From positions 1 through 35,372 of the forward strand of contig JAGPDF010000048.1 in NCBI GenBank assembly GCA_018057705.1: DNA of 35,372 bases, in the 5' to 3' direction. The first letter of the stretch is position 1. Each line of letters begins with the position of its first letter. Under the pieces are notes generated by a model, which saw nothing but the letters and a program-made list of their open reading frames with translations, made no database searches and was not told the origin of the DNA. Made by a program: the position numbers and the translations under genes. The DNA is from Thermoanaerobaculia bacterium. Its GTDB lineage: Bacteria > Acidobacteriota > Thermoanaerobaculia > Multivoradales > JAGPDF01. Of this stretch, positions 1 through 9,012 are shown piece by piece.

Positions 1-1509
1 CAACCCGGAGAGCTCGGCCCCGTCGGCACCCAGTTCTGGAGTCAGGCCTCGGACGGCCTCGGAATCGGCCCCCAGGCCGACGCCGGTTTCGGCACCGCGC
101 TTGCCGCTGGCGATTTCGACTGCGACGGCTTCGACGACCTCGCCATCGGCATGCCGGGGGACGACCTCGTGGGCGCTCCCGCAGGCGGCCGGGTCCTCAT
201 CCTCTTTTCCGACGGCAGCGGCCCCGCGGCGGCCGATCGTCAGATCTGGTCGCAGAACAGCCCGGTGATCGAGGACGACGGGGAGCCCGACGACCTCTTC
301 GGGGAGGTCCTCGCCGCCGGCGACTTCGACGACGACGGCTGCGACGATCTCGCCATCGGCGTCCCGAGGGAGGATTTCGACGCCGCCCTTTCGGTCGGCG
401 CGGTGCACGTGCTCTACGGCAGCGAGCTCGGCCTGACCGGGGACAATGACGACTTCTTCCATCAGGGCCTGGCGAGCATCAACGGCCTCGCGGAGGCCGG
501 CGACCGCTTCGGCTTCGCGCTCGCCGTCGGCGATTTCGACGACGACGGCATCGACGATCTCGCCATCGGCTCGCCGGGCGAAGGCATCGAAAGTGAAGCG
601 GTGGCCGACGCCGGCGCAGTGCACGTCCTGTTCGGCTCCGCCGGAGGGCTCGTGACCGCCGGACAGGTCCTCTTCTACCGTGGCCAGGGATTGAACGGCT
701 CGCCGCAGGAGAACGAGGAGATCGGCATGGTGCTCGCCGCCGGCGAGTGGAATCCGATCACCGCCGGCAGCGAGCTCGCGATCGGCGTCCCGTTTCACGA
801 CCTCGGCGACGTCGACCAGGCCGGCGCCGTGATCCTGGTCTCCGACATCCCCGGCGCGCTCTTCGATGCGATCTACACGCAGGACACCGCGGGAGTTCCC
901 GGCGTCGCCGAGGAGCTCGACCGCTTCGGCGCCGTTCTCGCCGGCGGCGACTTCGACGGCGACGGGGTCGACGAGCTCGCGGTCGGCGATCCGATCGAGA
1001 GCCTCGAGGGTCCCTTCGTCGGCGCCGTCGGTTCGGTCACCGTGCTGGATTTCGACGGCGACGGCCATGTGCAGTGGCTTCAGGACGACCTCAACCCCGA
1101 GAGCTCCGAAACCGCCGACCAGTTCGGCAGCGCCCTCGTCGCCGCCGACTTCGACGCCGACGGCATCGACGATCTGGCCATCGGCGCGCCCGACGAGGAC
1201 CTCGGGCCGATCGACCAGGCCGGCCTCCTGCACGTCCTCTACGGCGAGGCCGGCGCCGGCCTGGGCAACGGCCGCGACCAGATCTGGCTGCAGACCCTCG
1301 ATCCGTCGGAAGGCGACGATCGATTCACCGGAGCGCTCGCCGCCGGGCACTTCTCCGGCCACTCCGGCGCCGACCTCGCGATCGGCGCGCCCGGCGAGAC
1401 GCTTGGCGGCCTGGCGGCAACCGGTGCGGTGAACCTCCTGTTCTCGCAGGCTCTCTTTCTCGACGGCTTCGAGTCCGGGAGCTCGGCCGAGTGGGGGCCC
1501 ACCCCCTAG
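1..1509 (+). CDS. FG-GAP repeat beta-propeller secreted protein, 5' end outside window
   Basis: The reading frame is open from base 1, so the N-terminus and any signal peptide lie upstream; the first internal Met is at 151. Seven repeats of about 55-70 residues are visible, each built on FGxxLAAGDFDxDGxDDLAIGxP. Five carry the DxDxDG-type calcium loop. The fourth (near 725-800) and seventh (near 1325-1400) have lost the acidic loop but keep the LAIGxP strand. Seven units would fill one integrin-alpha-like propeller. The protein ends in LFLDGFESGSSAEW plus four residues, a tail resembling that of the delta-60 protein at 33891-35282. The likely role is an extracellular or surface binding protein; the ligand is unknown. 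The family call is secure, the function is not. Confidence 0.9.
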   Translation, partial: QPGELGPVGTQFWSQASDGLGIGPQADAGFGTALAAGDFDCDGFDDLAIGMPGDDLVGAPAGGRVLILFSDGSGPAAADRQIWSQNSPVIEDDGEPDDLFGEVLAAGDFDDDGCDDLAIGVPREDFDAALSVGAVHVLYGSELGLTGDNDDFFHQGLASINGLAEAGDRFGFALAVGDFDDDGIDDLAIGSPGEGIESEAVADAGAVHVLFGSAGGLVTAGQVLFYRGQGLNGSPQENEEIGMVLAAGEWNPITAGSELAIGVPFHDLGDVDQAGAVILVSDIPGALFDAIYTQDTAGVPGVAEELDRFGAVLAGGDFDGDGVDELAVGDPIESLEGPFVGAVGSVTVLDFDGDGHVQWLQDDLNPESSETADQFGSALVAADFDADGIDDLAIGAPDEDLGPIDQAGLLHVLYGEAGAGLGNGRDQIWLQTLDPSEGDDRFTGALAAGHFSGHSGADLAIGAPGETLGGLAATGAVNLLFSQALFLDGFESGSSAEWGPTP

Positions 1510-1550
1510 CGCCCCGAGCCCGCTGCCCTGCGAGTCGCCGCCGCTTCCGG

Positions 1551-1556
1551 TACACT
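1551..1556 (+). promoter_or_regulatory. -10-like hexamer TACACT before pilB, probable leaderless start
   Basis: TACACT lies 8 nt before the ATG at 1565 in otherwise GC-rich spacer. The 8 nt between them hold no Shine-Dalgarno. A transcript starting about 7 nt after the hexamer would begin at or next to the start codon. No good -35 is visible. The same arrangement occurs at 3358 and 14876. Confidence 0.45.
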
Positions 1557-1564
1557 CGCAGGGT

Positions 1565-3328
1565 ATGGCGCTCGCACCCCACTTCGTCGCCGACGTGCTG
1601 CAGCGACAGGGCCTCATCTCCGCCGCTCAGGCCGAGGAGATCAAGAAGGAGGCGCGCCAGCTGCCGTCGCGCGCCAAAGCCCCGTCGACCTACGAACAGA
1701 AGGCGGTCGCCTACGATCTCATCGGCTCGTTGCGATTCCCGAGTCTTCGCGACCCCAGGGTCACGATCGGAGAACAGGAGATCGCCCAGGCCATCGCCGC
1801 CGATTCCAATCTGGAGTCGGTGCAGATCGACACGCTCTCCCTCGACGCCGACCTCATCGAATCCAAGATCTCGCGGCCGTTCGCCAAGCGCCATCGCATG
1901 ATCCCGCTGTCGATGACCAACGGCCGCCTCAAGGTCGCCTGCGCCAATCCGTTCGACATCGAGGGCATCGACGCCTTCCGCCGCATCGCCGGCCGGGACC
2001 TCCAGCTCGTCGTCGCCTCCGAGCCCGACATCCTGCGCGCGATCACCGAGTTCTACGGCCTGCGCCACTCCGTGAAACGTGCCGAGCGCGACCTCTCGGC
2101 AGGCATCGATCTGGGCAACCTCGAACAGCTCGTCCGGATGAAGAACGAGTCCGAGATCGAGTCGAGCGACCAGCACATCGTCAACGCCGTCGAGTTCATG
2201 CTGCAGCACGCCTTCGACACGCGGGCTTCCGACATTCACGTCGAGCCCAAGCGCGAGTTCTCATTGATCCGCTTTCGCATCGACGGCGTCCTGCACGACA
2301 TCCAGTCGATCCCGAAGATCGTGCACGCCGCGATCCTCTCGCGGCTGAAGACCCTCTCCCGCCTCGACATCGCGGAGAAACGCCGACCGCAGGACGGCCG
2401 CATCAAGACGACACGTGCCGGCAAGGAGATCGAGCTCCGAGTTTCGACGCTGCCGGTCGCCTTCGGCGAGAAAATCGTCATGCGCATCTTCGATCCGGAC
2501 GTCCTGATGCAGGACCTCTCCGGGCTCGGCTTCTACCCGGAAGAGACGGTCGTCTTCAACGAGTTCATCACCCGCCCCCACGGCATCATCCTGGTCACCG
2601 GCCCCACCGGCAGCGGCAAAACGACCACGCTCTACTCGGCCCTGAAATCGATCGCCACGCGCGAGCTCAACATCACCACCATCGAGGACCCGATCGAGAT
2701 GGTGCTCGAGGAGTTCAACCAGACCGCCGTGCAGGCCAAGGTCGGGATCGACTTCGCCGGCGCGCTGCGCCACATCCTGCGCCAGGATCCGGACGTCATC
2801 ATGGTCGGCGAGATCCGCGACGGCGAGACCGCGCAGTACGCGATCCAGGCGGCGCTGACCGGCCACCTGGTCTTCTCCACCCTGCACACGAACGACGCCT
2901 CGACCTCGATCTCGCGGCTGATCGATCTCGGCGTCGAGCGCTTCCTCATCAGCTCGACCTTGATCGGAGCGATGGCGCAGCGTCTGGTGCGGAAGATCTG
3001 CACCAAGTGCATCACCGAACGGATGCTCTCGACCGAGGAGGCGTTCTCGCTGCGGCTCACCGTGCCGGCCGGCAAGAAGATCAAGGTCAAGGAGGGCCAG
3101 GGCTGCCACGACTGCCGCGGCACCGGATACCTGGGCCGCTGCGGCATCTTCGAGATCCTGCCGATCGACGAGTCGATCAAACATCTGATCGTCGAAGGCA
3201 AGGACGCCCCGGAGATCAAGCGCGAGGCGGTCAAGAACGGCATGCGGACGCTTCGCCAGTCCGCCCTGCGCAAGCTCGCCGAAGGGGTCACGACCTTCGA
3301 AGAGGTCGTCCGCGTCACCGGTCTGTAG
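1565..3328 (+). CDS. pilB: Type IV pilus / type II secretion assembly ATPase (PilB/GspE family)
   Basis: This 587-aa hexameric motor ATPase would power pilus extension or pseudopilus assembly at the inner-membrane cytoplasmic face. Residues 1 to about 180 form a GspE/MshEN-like N-terminal region; the ATPase core follows. Walker A GPTGSGKTTT starts at residue 346, and the Walker B/Asp-box segment DVIMVGEIRD starts at 410, followed by the STLHTND His box. A zinc-binding tetracysteine (C479, C482, C514, C517) is typical of PilB/GspE and absent from retraction ATPases such as PilT. The length matches the family. No other pilus or secretion genes are in the window, so PilB and GspE cannot be separated by context. 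The gene stands alone between an FG-GAP gene and the LamG lipoprotein gene, with its own -10-like hexamer just upstream. Confidence 0.93.
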   Translation: MALAPHFVADVLQRQGLISAAQAEEIKKEARQLPSRAKAPSTYEQKAVAYDLIGSLRFPSLRDPRVTIGEQEIAQAIAADSNLESVQIDTLSLDADLIESKISRPFAKRHRMIPLSMTNGRLKVACANPFDIEGIDAFRRIAGRDLQLVVASEPDILRAITEFYGLRHSVKRAERDLSAGIDLGNLEQLVRMKNESEIESSDQHIVNAVEFMLQHAFDTRASDIHVEPKREFSLIRFRIDGVLHDIQSIPKIVHAAILSRLKTLSRLDIAEKRRPQDGRIKTTRAGKEIELRVSTLPVAFGEKIVMRIFDPDVLMQDLSGLGFYPEETVVFNEFITRPHGIILVTGPTGSGKTTTLYSALKSIATRELNITTIEDPIEMVLEEFNQTAVQAKVGIDFAGALRHILRQDPDVIMVGEIRDGETAQYAIQAALTGHLVFSTLHTNDASTSISRLIDLGVERFLISSTLIGAMAQRLVRKICTKCITERMLSTEEAFSLRLTVPAGKKIKVKEGQGCHDCRGTGYLGRCGIFEILPIDESIKHLIVEGKDAPEIKREAVKNGMRTLRQSALRKLAEGVTTFEEVVRVTGL

Positions 3329-3357
3329 CGTCTGAAGCCGGATCGGGAGTGGATTCG

Positions 3358-3363
3358 TATACT
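3358..3363 (+). promoter_or_regulatory. -10-like hexamer TATACT before the acetylation cassette, probable leaderless start
   Basis: TATACT lies 9 nt before the ATG at 3373, with no Shine-Dalgarno between. It is the best -10 match in this part of the window. If used, transcription starts at or beside the ATG and would serve the three-gene unit 3373-8372. A convincing -35 is not visible. Confidence 0.5.
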
Positions 3364-3372
3364 CCGCAGTCG

Positions 3373-5607
3373 ATGTCCCCGCTGCCGATTCGCGCCCTGC
3401 ACCTCGCCCTCGTCGCCTCGATGCTCCCGGGGCTCTCCTGCACGGGCGAATCGTCCGCCCCGGGAGTCACCGGGGGCGAGCCGACGGCGGCACCCGTGGC
3501 TGGCGCGGTCTCCGCGACGCCCGCCTCCCCTTCGAGCCCGGCAGCCCCGGCGACTCCGGCAAGCACCGTGAGTCCCGCGCTGTCGGGGACCGACGCCGAC
3601 AAGATCCTCGTCGTCTGGGAGTCGAATCGCTCAGGGGAGTTCCGCATCTGGCGCCAGGACATTCCCGGCGGCGAGCCGCGACAGATCTCCCCCGAGGAGC
3701 CCGGGCGCGACCACTGCTGCGCGAAGCTCTCGCCGGACGGCAGCCGCCTGGTCTACTTGAGCCTCCCGGGTGGAGCCCGCAAGTACGCCCAGGACGCCGG
3801 CCCGCTCCATCTGGTCGACGCCGACGGCGGACGGGACCGGATTCTCGTGCCCGCGGCCCGCCACTACGGCGAGCATCGTGCCGCGGTCTGGTGGGGCGAG
3901 GACGAGCTGGTCTACATCGATGGCAGAAGCGCGACGCAGTTGCTCCGCCTATCGGCCGGGTCGACCACCGAGCTCATCGGGGCGCGCGCCGCGAGCGCGA
4001 CCGCCCATCCCGGCGAAGGTTGGCTCGTGGCTCCCGGCGGGCAGGTCGTCTCCGGAAATACGCCCACCTTCTCCGACCACACCGAAGGCGAGGGGGTTCG
4101 AATCCGGCCGTCGCTCGGCGGCTGCCAGCCTGCGTTCTCGCTGGACGGCCGCTTCGCGGTCTGGTCGGCGGGTGCCGGCGGCCCGATCGACGCCCTAGAT
4201 CTCGCCACGCGGCGCAGTTGGACCGTGCTCGAGAAGGGCGATCCGCACCTCCCCGCGGGCCGCGGCTACAGCTACTTCCCGGCGCTCTCGAACGACGCCT
4301 CGCTGCTCGCCGTGGGGGCCTCCGCCGGGGAGCACGACCACTTCCGCGCCGACTACGACATCTACGTCCTCGAGCTCGATCCGTCGACGCTCCTGCCCGC
4401 CCCCTCCGGCGCGAACAGCGCGCGCGTGGTGGCGCCCCATCCGGGGGTCGATCGCTTCCCCGATCTCTATCGGCCGGCCCGTCCGGTGGATCGCGCCGGC
4501 GCGAGGGGCGTCCAGGCTTCGGGCACTTCGGCCACCGCGGTCCCTGCGGCCGCCGAGCCGCACGCCGGCGACGGACTCACCCGGCGCGGCCTGGTCTTTC
4601 TCTGGCAGCGCGCCGACGCCGAGAATCGCGTCGCCGCCGACAGCTCGAGCGAGACCCTGCAGCCGCAGGGTCTCGCCTGGGTCGACCGCCACCGGGCGCT
4701 CGCCCTCGGCGGCGGCTCGTTCTCGGCCGCCGAGGAGACCGCTCGCCGGCTCGCCGAGACGCTCGTCGCGAAGCACCAGATGACGCTCTCGCTCCTCGTC
4801 ACGCCCGCCTCGCTCCGCGAGCGCGGCGCGATCGTCGCCTTCTCGGACGGTCCGCGGGCGCGCAACTTCGTTCTCCGCCAGGAAGGCGACCAGGTCGTCT
4901 TCGCCCTGCGCACGTCGGACAGCGCAAAAGAGGGGCTCGCAGTCCCGGTCGCAAGGCTCGCGTCGACCGCATCGACCGCCCCGACGCACCTGCTGCTCAC
5001 CTTCTCGCCCGGGCGCCTGGCCGTCTTCGTCGATGGCAAGAGCCCGGGCGCCGCCGCGGAGCCGATCGCCCTGCCCGGGGACTTCTTTCACTGGCGGCCC
5101 CGCGCCCTCCAGTTCGGCGCCGAAGCGAAGTCCGAGGAGCGCTGGCACGGCACGGTCGCCGAGATCGCCATCTGGAATCGCCCACTTCAGGCGACCGAGA
5201 TCGCCGCCGAGGCGGCGCGCGTCCGGGCGCTCGTCGACGCGCGCCCGGCTGCTCCGCGGGCCGAGCTCGAGTTGCGCCTCCTCGCCTCCTCGCCGGCGCC
5301 GGGGCTCGAGGAGATCTCGCCCTACCGCGAGGCCCTCGTGGTCGACGAGCTCGAGGTCGTCCGGCAAATCTCGGGGCCGCCGGTCGCCGCACCCCGGATC
5401 CGCGTCGCCCGCTGGGCCATCCTCGACGGTCAGATGCTCGCGCCGCCGCGCGTCGGCGAAGTCCGCCGTCTGGTGGTCGAGCCGTTCGCGGCGCAGCCAC
5501 AGCTCGAGCCGTTCTATCTCGCCGACCGCCTGCCGGCGGCCTCCGGACATCCCCTCTATTTCGATCTCGGGGCGACTTCGGCGGCCGAAGCCAGCGCCAC
5601 GCCCTGA
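3373..5607 (+). CDS. Probable lipoprotein with PD40/TolB-like propeller and C-terminal LamG (concanavalin-like) domain
   Basis: The product is 744 aa from the ATG at 3373. I chose this start because it gives a signal peptide with a hydrophobic stretch ending GLSC (an imperfect lipobox) and follows the TATACT box; the open frame continues upstream, but only inside pilB. A low-complexity Ala/Pro/Ser/Thr linker (about residues 25-75) follows. Then come WD40/PD40-like strands (IWRQDIPGGEPRQIS, LSPDGSRLVYLS) to about residue 380. A LamG-like jelly roll at about 430-620 contains HLLLTFSPGRLAVFVDGK and the typical closing strand GTVAEIAIWNRPL. A C-terminal region of about 120 residues is unassigned. 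The stop is 3 nt before the MBOAT gene, so the two are surely cotranscribed. It may bind the glycan that the two downstream enzymes modify; that is inference. Confidence 0.8.
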   Translation: MSPLPIRALHLALVASMLPGLSCTGESSAPGVTGGEPTAAPVAGAVSATPASPSSPAAPATPASTVSPALSGTDADKILVVWESNRSGEFRIWRQDIPGGEPRQISPEEPGRDHCCAKLSPDGSRLVYLSLPGGARKYAQDAGPLHLVDADGGRDRILVPAARHYGEHRAAVWWGEDELVYIDGRSATQLLRLSAGSTTELIGARAASATAHPGEGWLVAPGGQVVSGNTPTFSDHTEGEGVRIRPSLGGCQPAFSLDGRFAVWSAGAGGPIDALDLATRRSWTVLEKGDPHLPAGRGYSYFPALSNDASLLAVGASAGEHDHFRADYDIYVLELDPSTLLPAPSGANSARVVAPHPGVDRFPDLYRPARPVDRAGARGVQASGTSATAVPAAAEPHAGDGLTRRGLVFLWQRADAENRVAADSSSETLQPQGLAWVDRHRALALGGGSFSAAEETARRLAETLVAKHQMTLSLLVTPASLRERGAIVAFSDGPRARNFVLRQEGDQVVFALRTSDSAKEGLAVPVARLASTASTAPTHLLLTFSPGRLAVFVDGKSPGAAAEPIALPGDFFHWRPRALQFGAEAKSEERWHGTVAEIAIWNRPLQATEIAAEAARVRALVDARPAAPRAELELRLLASSPAPGLEEISPYREALVVDELEVVRQISGPPVAAPRIRVARWAILDGQMLAPPRVGEVRRLVVEPFAAQPQLEPFYLADRLPAASGHPLYFDLGATSAAEASATP

Positions 5608-5610
5608 CCG

Positions 5611-7065
5611 ATGGTCTTCAGCTCGCAGCTCTTCCTCTTCTGGTTCCTGCCGGCGGCGCTGGCCTTCTACTACCTCGCGCCGCGGCGGCTGAAGCATCTC
5701 ACCCTCACGCTCTTCTCCTACGTCTTCTACGGCTGGGCGAATCCATCCTTCTCGGTCCTGCTCCTGATCTCGACCCTGATCGACTGGATCGCCGGGCTCG
5801 TGATGGCCGGGACCACGCCCTGGAGCCGCGCACCGCTCGAGGCTCTGCCGAAAGGGGTGCGTCGCAACCGGCGCGAGCGCTTCGCCCTCCTGCTCTCCGT
5901 GTCCTCCAACCTCTCCCTCCTCGGCTTCTTCAAGTATTTCAACTTCGCCGTCGACAGCTGGAACGGCATCGCCACGGCGATCGGAGTGGACGTCGCGAGC
6001 CTCGACATCGCCCTGCGCGTGACGCTGCCGCTGGGCATCAGCTTCTACACCTTCCAGTCGATGAGCTACGCCATCGACGTCTATCGCGGCGACGCCAAAC
6101 CGCTGCGCAATTTCGTCGACTTCGCCTGCTTCGTCTCGATGTTCCCGCAGCTCGTCGCCGGTCCGATCATCCGCTTCTCGGAGGTCGCCGACCAGCTCGC
6201 GAACCGCACGCACACGCTGGCCAAGTTCGCGCGCGGCGTCGCCTTCTTCTCGGTCGGCATGGCGAAGAAGGTGCTCCTCGCCAACCCGTGCGGGCAGATC
6301 GCCGACACCGTCTTCGACGCCGGAGCTCCGACGGTGCTCCAGGCCTGGCACGGCGTCGTGGGCTACGCCTTCCAGATCTACTTCGACTTCTCGGGCTACT
6401 CCGACATGGCGATCGGCCTCGGCCTCATGTTCGGCTTCGTCTACGCCAAGAACTTCGACTCGCCCTACCAGTCGCAGTCGATCACTGAGTTCTGGCGCCG
6501 CTGGCACATCTCGCTCTCCTCCTGGCTGCGCGACTACCTCTACGTGCCGCTGGGCGGAAACCGCAAAGGGGTGCGCCGCACCTACATCCACCTCGGTCTC
6601 ACCATGCTGCTGGGCGGCCTCTGGCACGGTGCCTCGTGGAACTTCGTTCTCTGGGGTGCCTTTCACGGTGTGCTGCTCGCGGCCGAGCGCGCCGTCGGCG
6701 TCGAACGGCTCTATGGCTGGATGCCACGTGCCGCGCGCGTCGCCACGACCTTCTCGCTCGTTCTGGTGAGCTGGGTCTTCTTCCGCGCCGCCGACCTCCC
6801 GGCCGCGCTCGCCTATCTCGGGAGGATGTTCGGCCTCGGCGCGGCAGGCGAAGGGGCGCCGCTCCTCTCCGGCCTGCTGGCGAGTCCCTATCTGGCGCTC
6901 TCCTTCGTCATCGCCGCGGCCGTGGTCTGGGGCGCCGAGCAGAGCTGGACCTGGACGCGGGAGCTCACGCCGCTGAAGATCGCGCTCGCCCTCGCCCTCC
7001 TCGTGACGGCGATCGCCGCGCTCTCGACGCAGGATTACAACCCCTTCATCTACTACATCTTCTGA
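5611..7065 (+). CDS. MBOAT-family membrane O-acyltransferase (AlgI/PatA/DltB-like)
   Basis: This 484-aa polytopic membrane protein belongs to the family that moves acetyl groups across or to the membrane for O-acetylation of exported polysaccharide. It has about ten hydrophobic helices beginning at LFLFWFLPAALAFYYLA. The family signature is present: FWRRWHISLSSWLRDYLYVP (H299) and GLWHGASWNF with the catalytic-type His H339. The QSITEFWRRW stretch is typical of AlgI-type members. The length is usual. It sits 3 nt after the LamG gene and overlaps the next gene by one base (TGATG), so the three form an operon. Pairing with an AlgJ/AlgX-like SGNH protein supports polysaccharide acetylation rather than teichoic-acid D-alanylation. 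The glycan itself is unknown; no glycosyltransferases are in view. Confidence 0.93.
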   Translation: MVFSSQLFLFWFLPAALAFYYLAPRRLKHLTLTLFSYVFYGWANPSFSVLLLISTLIDWIAGLVMAGTTPWSRAPLEALPKGVRRNRRERFALLLSVSSNLSLLGFFKYFNFAVDSWNGIATAIGVDVASLDIALRVTLPLGISFYTFQSMSYAIDVYRGDAKPLRNFVDFACFVSMFPQLVAGPIIRFSEVADQLANRTHTLAKFARGVAFFSVGMAKKVLLANPCGQIADTVFDAGAPTVLQAWHGVVGYAFQIYFDFSGYSDMAIGLGLMFGFVYAKNFDSPYQSQSITEFWRRWHISLSSWLRDYLYVPLGGNRKGVRRTYIHLGLTMLLGGLWHGASWNFVLWGAFHGVLLAAERAVGVERLYGWMPRAARVATTFSLVLVSWVFFRAADLPAALAYLGRMFGLGAAGEGAPLLSGLLASPYLALSFVIAAAVVWGAEQSWTWTRELTPLKIALALALLVTAIAALSTQDYNPFIYYIF

Positions 7066-8372
7066 TGAGCCAACCCGGAATCCACGCTTCCCAACCCTCG
7101 AGGGAAGACCAGGCGGTCGCCGAAATCGCCGCGACGCGCCTCTCCCGGACCGGCGGCCTCGTCCTCACCCTCGGGCTGCTCGCGGCGATCGCCGTCGGTG
7201 CCCTGCTGGAAGCGGCGCGCGTCCGCCGCGGCGAGGCGACGGCGTTCGCCGGCGGGGCGCCGATTCCGACGCCAGGGGAGTTCCTCGATACCTGGCGTAC
7301 CGCCGGTCCCCTGGCCGCGAATCGCGCGCTGCGTGAGGGCATCGCCGCCCTCGAGGACCGGCTCGGCCGCGAATCCGCCCTTTCGGCCGCCCTGCGCCCG
7401 GCCGCCCAGACGCTGCTCGCGCGCCATCTCGGCTACGGCAACAGCCAGGTGCTCGTCGGCCGCCAGGGCTGGCTCCACTTCCGTACCGCCTTCGACTACC
7501 TCACCGGCCACCCGTTCCTCGCCGGGAGCGAGCTCGCGCGCCGCCGCGCCCACGGCACCCGCTACGCCGTCCCGGAGCCCGACCCCGTGCCGGGCCTGCT
7601 GGAGCTCCACGACGTGCTCGCGGCGCGCGGCATCGAGCTCGTCTTCTTTCCCGTCCCGGTCAAGGCGCAGGTTCACCCCGAGACCCTCGCGCGGCTGGGC
7701 GGCATTGGCCCGGTGGGCCCGGCGAACGAATCGTTCCCGGAGCTCGTCCGCCGCCTGGGCGAGGGCGGGCTCCCGGTCTACGACGCGTTGCCCGACCTGC
7801 GGGCGGCGGCTCTCGCCGGCGAGCGGCTCTACCTCGCGACCGACACGCACTGGAATTCCGCCGGCATGCGCGTCGCGGCTTCCGGGTTGGCGCGCTTCCT
7901 GGCCGAGACGACCGCCCTGCCGCAGCGTCCGCCGGCCGGCCTGCGTCGGCGCAGCTTCGCTCACGAGCTCGAGGGAGATCTCACGCGGCTCCTCGGCGCC
8001 GGCGTCCGCGGCCCGGTCTTTCCCAACGAGTCGATCGAGCTCGACGAGGTCGTCGGCTTGGGCGGCGTGCCCTACGACGCCGCATCTGCGGCGCCGGCAA
8101 CGGCGAGCGACGTCCTTCTGTTGGGCGACAGCTACTCTCTCGTCTTCTCCTCGGCCGCGGGGAGAAGCGCCGGCTTCGCCGAGCAGCTCGCCTTCGCGCT
8201 CGATCGCCCGATCCGGCGTCGCGCCAAGGTCGCCGCGAACAATCTCTCCGATCGCGTGCAGTGGCTGCGGGAGGATCCGTCACTCCTTTCGGGCGTGCGC
8301 GTCGTGATCTACGAAGTCACCGCGCGGGCGCTCTCGTCGGCCGACTGGTCGGGCGCCGGACTCGAACCTTGA
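7065..8372 (+). CDS. AlgJ/AlgX-like SGNH O-acetyltransferase, membrane-anchored
   Basis: The product is 435 aa. The start is the ATG overlapping the MBOAT stop by one base. A single transmembrane anchor (about residues 28-48, GLVLTLGLLAAIAVGALLEA) puts the rest in the periplasm. The catalytic motifs of the ALGX/AlgJ branch are present: DTHWN (D260, H262) and LLLGDSYS with nucleophile S356. In that family they transfer acetyl groups delivered by the MBOAT partner to the polysaccharide. The segment GNSQVLVGRQGWLHFR matches the usual N-terminal part of the domain. It closes the three-gene unit; the next gene begins 20 nt later with its own strong ribosome site. The family is confident; substrate and linkage are unknown. 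Confidence 0.88.
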   Translation: MSQPGIHASQPSREDQAVAEIAATRLSRTGGLVLTLGLLAAIAVGALLEAARVRRGEATAFAGGAPIPTPGEFLDTWRTAGPLAANRALREGIAALEDRLGRESALSAALRPAAQTLLARHLGYGNSQVLVGRQGWLHFRTAFDYLTGHPFLAGSELARRRAHGTRYAVPEPDPVPGLLELHDVLAARGIELVFFPVPVKAQVHPETLARLGGIGPVGPANESFPELVRRLGEGGLPVYDALPDLRAAALAGERLYLATDTHWNSAGMRVAASGLARFLAETTALPQRPPAGLRRRSFAHELEGDLTRLLGAGVRGPVFPNESIELDEVVGLGGVPYDAASAAPATASDVLLLGDSYSLVFSSAAGRSAGFAEQLAFALDRPIRRRAKVAANNLSDRVQWLREDPSLLSGVRVVIYEVTARALSSADWSGAGLEP

Positions 8373-8392
8373 ATTCACCCACGGAGGAAACG

Positions 8393-8929
8393 ATGATCGA
8401 CCCGAACGACCTCAGATACCCCATTGGCAAGTTCGCCTACGCAGCGGCCTATACCCCGGAGCTCCGCGATCTCCACCTCGATCAGATCGCCGCCTGTCCG
8501 GCAGAGCTCCGGCGCGCAATCGACGGACTCTCTCCCGGCCAGCTCGACACGCCCTATCGGGACGGCGGCTGGACGGTGCGGCAGGTGGTGCATCACCTGC
8601 CCGACAGCCACGTGAACGCCTACGTGCGGCACAAGCTCGCAGCGACCGAGGATCAGCCGACCATCCGCCCCTACAAAGAGGCGCTCTGGGCCGAGCTCCC
8701 CGACGCCAGGAGCGCCGACCCGACGCTTTCGCTCGCGCTCCTCGACGCCCTCCACGCGCGCTGGACACACTTCCTGCGCGCACTCCCGCCGGAGATGTTC
8801 GAGCGCACCTTCCTCCATCCGGACCTGCCGGGCCCGGTCCCGCTGGCGAAGAACATCGGCATGTACGCCTGGCACGGCCGCCACCACGTCGCCCAGATCG
8901 ACGCCCTGCGCCAGCGCAACGGCTGGTAG
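8393..8929 (+). CDS. DinB-superfamily metal-dependent thiol transferase, BstA/YfiT type
   Basis: The product is 178 aa, the normal length. The start is the ATG at 8393 behind a clear GGAGG. The family forms four-helix bundles with a nickel or zinc site of three His. Here H67 (in VVHHLPDSH) and H161/H165 (in WHGRHHVAQI) match the YfiT pattern closely. YfiT/BstA homologues transfer bacillithiol or another low-molecular-weight thiol to electrophiles, mainly in the cytoplasm for detoxification. The lead-in RYPIGKF and the GGWTVRQVVHHLPDS segment are typical. It is probably the last gene before the hairpin terminator at 9013-9052. It may be read through from the acetylation cassette, but a functional link is unlikely. 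Confidence 0.88.
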   Translation: MIDPNDLRYPIGKFAYAAAYTPELRDLHLDQIAACPAELRRAIDGLSPGQLDTPYRDGGWTVRQVVHHLPDSHVNAYVRHKLAATEDQPTIRPYKEALWAELPDARSADPTLSLALLDALHARWTHFLRALPPEMFERTFLHPDLPGPVPLAKNIGMYAWHGRHHVAQIDALRQRNGW

Positions 8930-9012
8930 CGCCTGCGCCGCTGGTCCGCCTCCAATCGGCGGCGGAACCGGCGCCTCCGTCACCGAACTGAGGGAAGCTC
9001 GACCCTTCCTGA

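Noticed and set aside
1-1509. FG-GAP periodicity as a DNA repeat or CRISPR-like array
   Set aside because: The repetition is at protein level with degenerate codons and irregular length; no exact repeat/spacer structure.
4195-6666. Very long open frame on the minus strand across the LamG and MBOAT genes
   Set aside because: Antisense to two confident genes, low-complexity Arg/Glu-rich translation and no domain; typical of GC-rich DNA.
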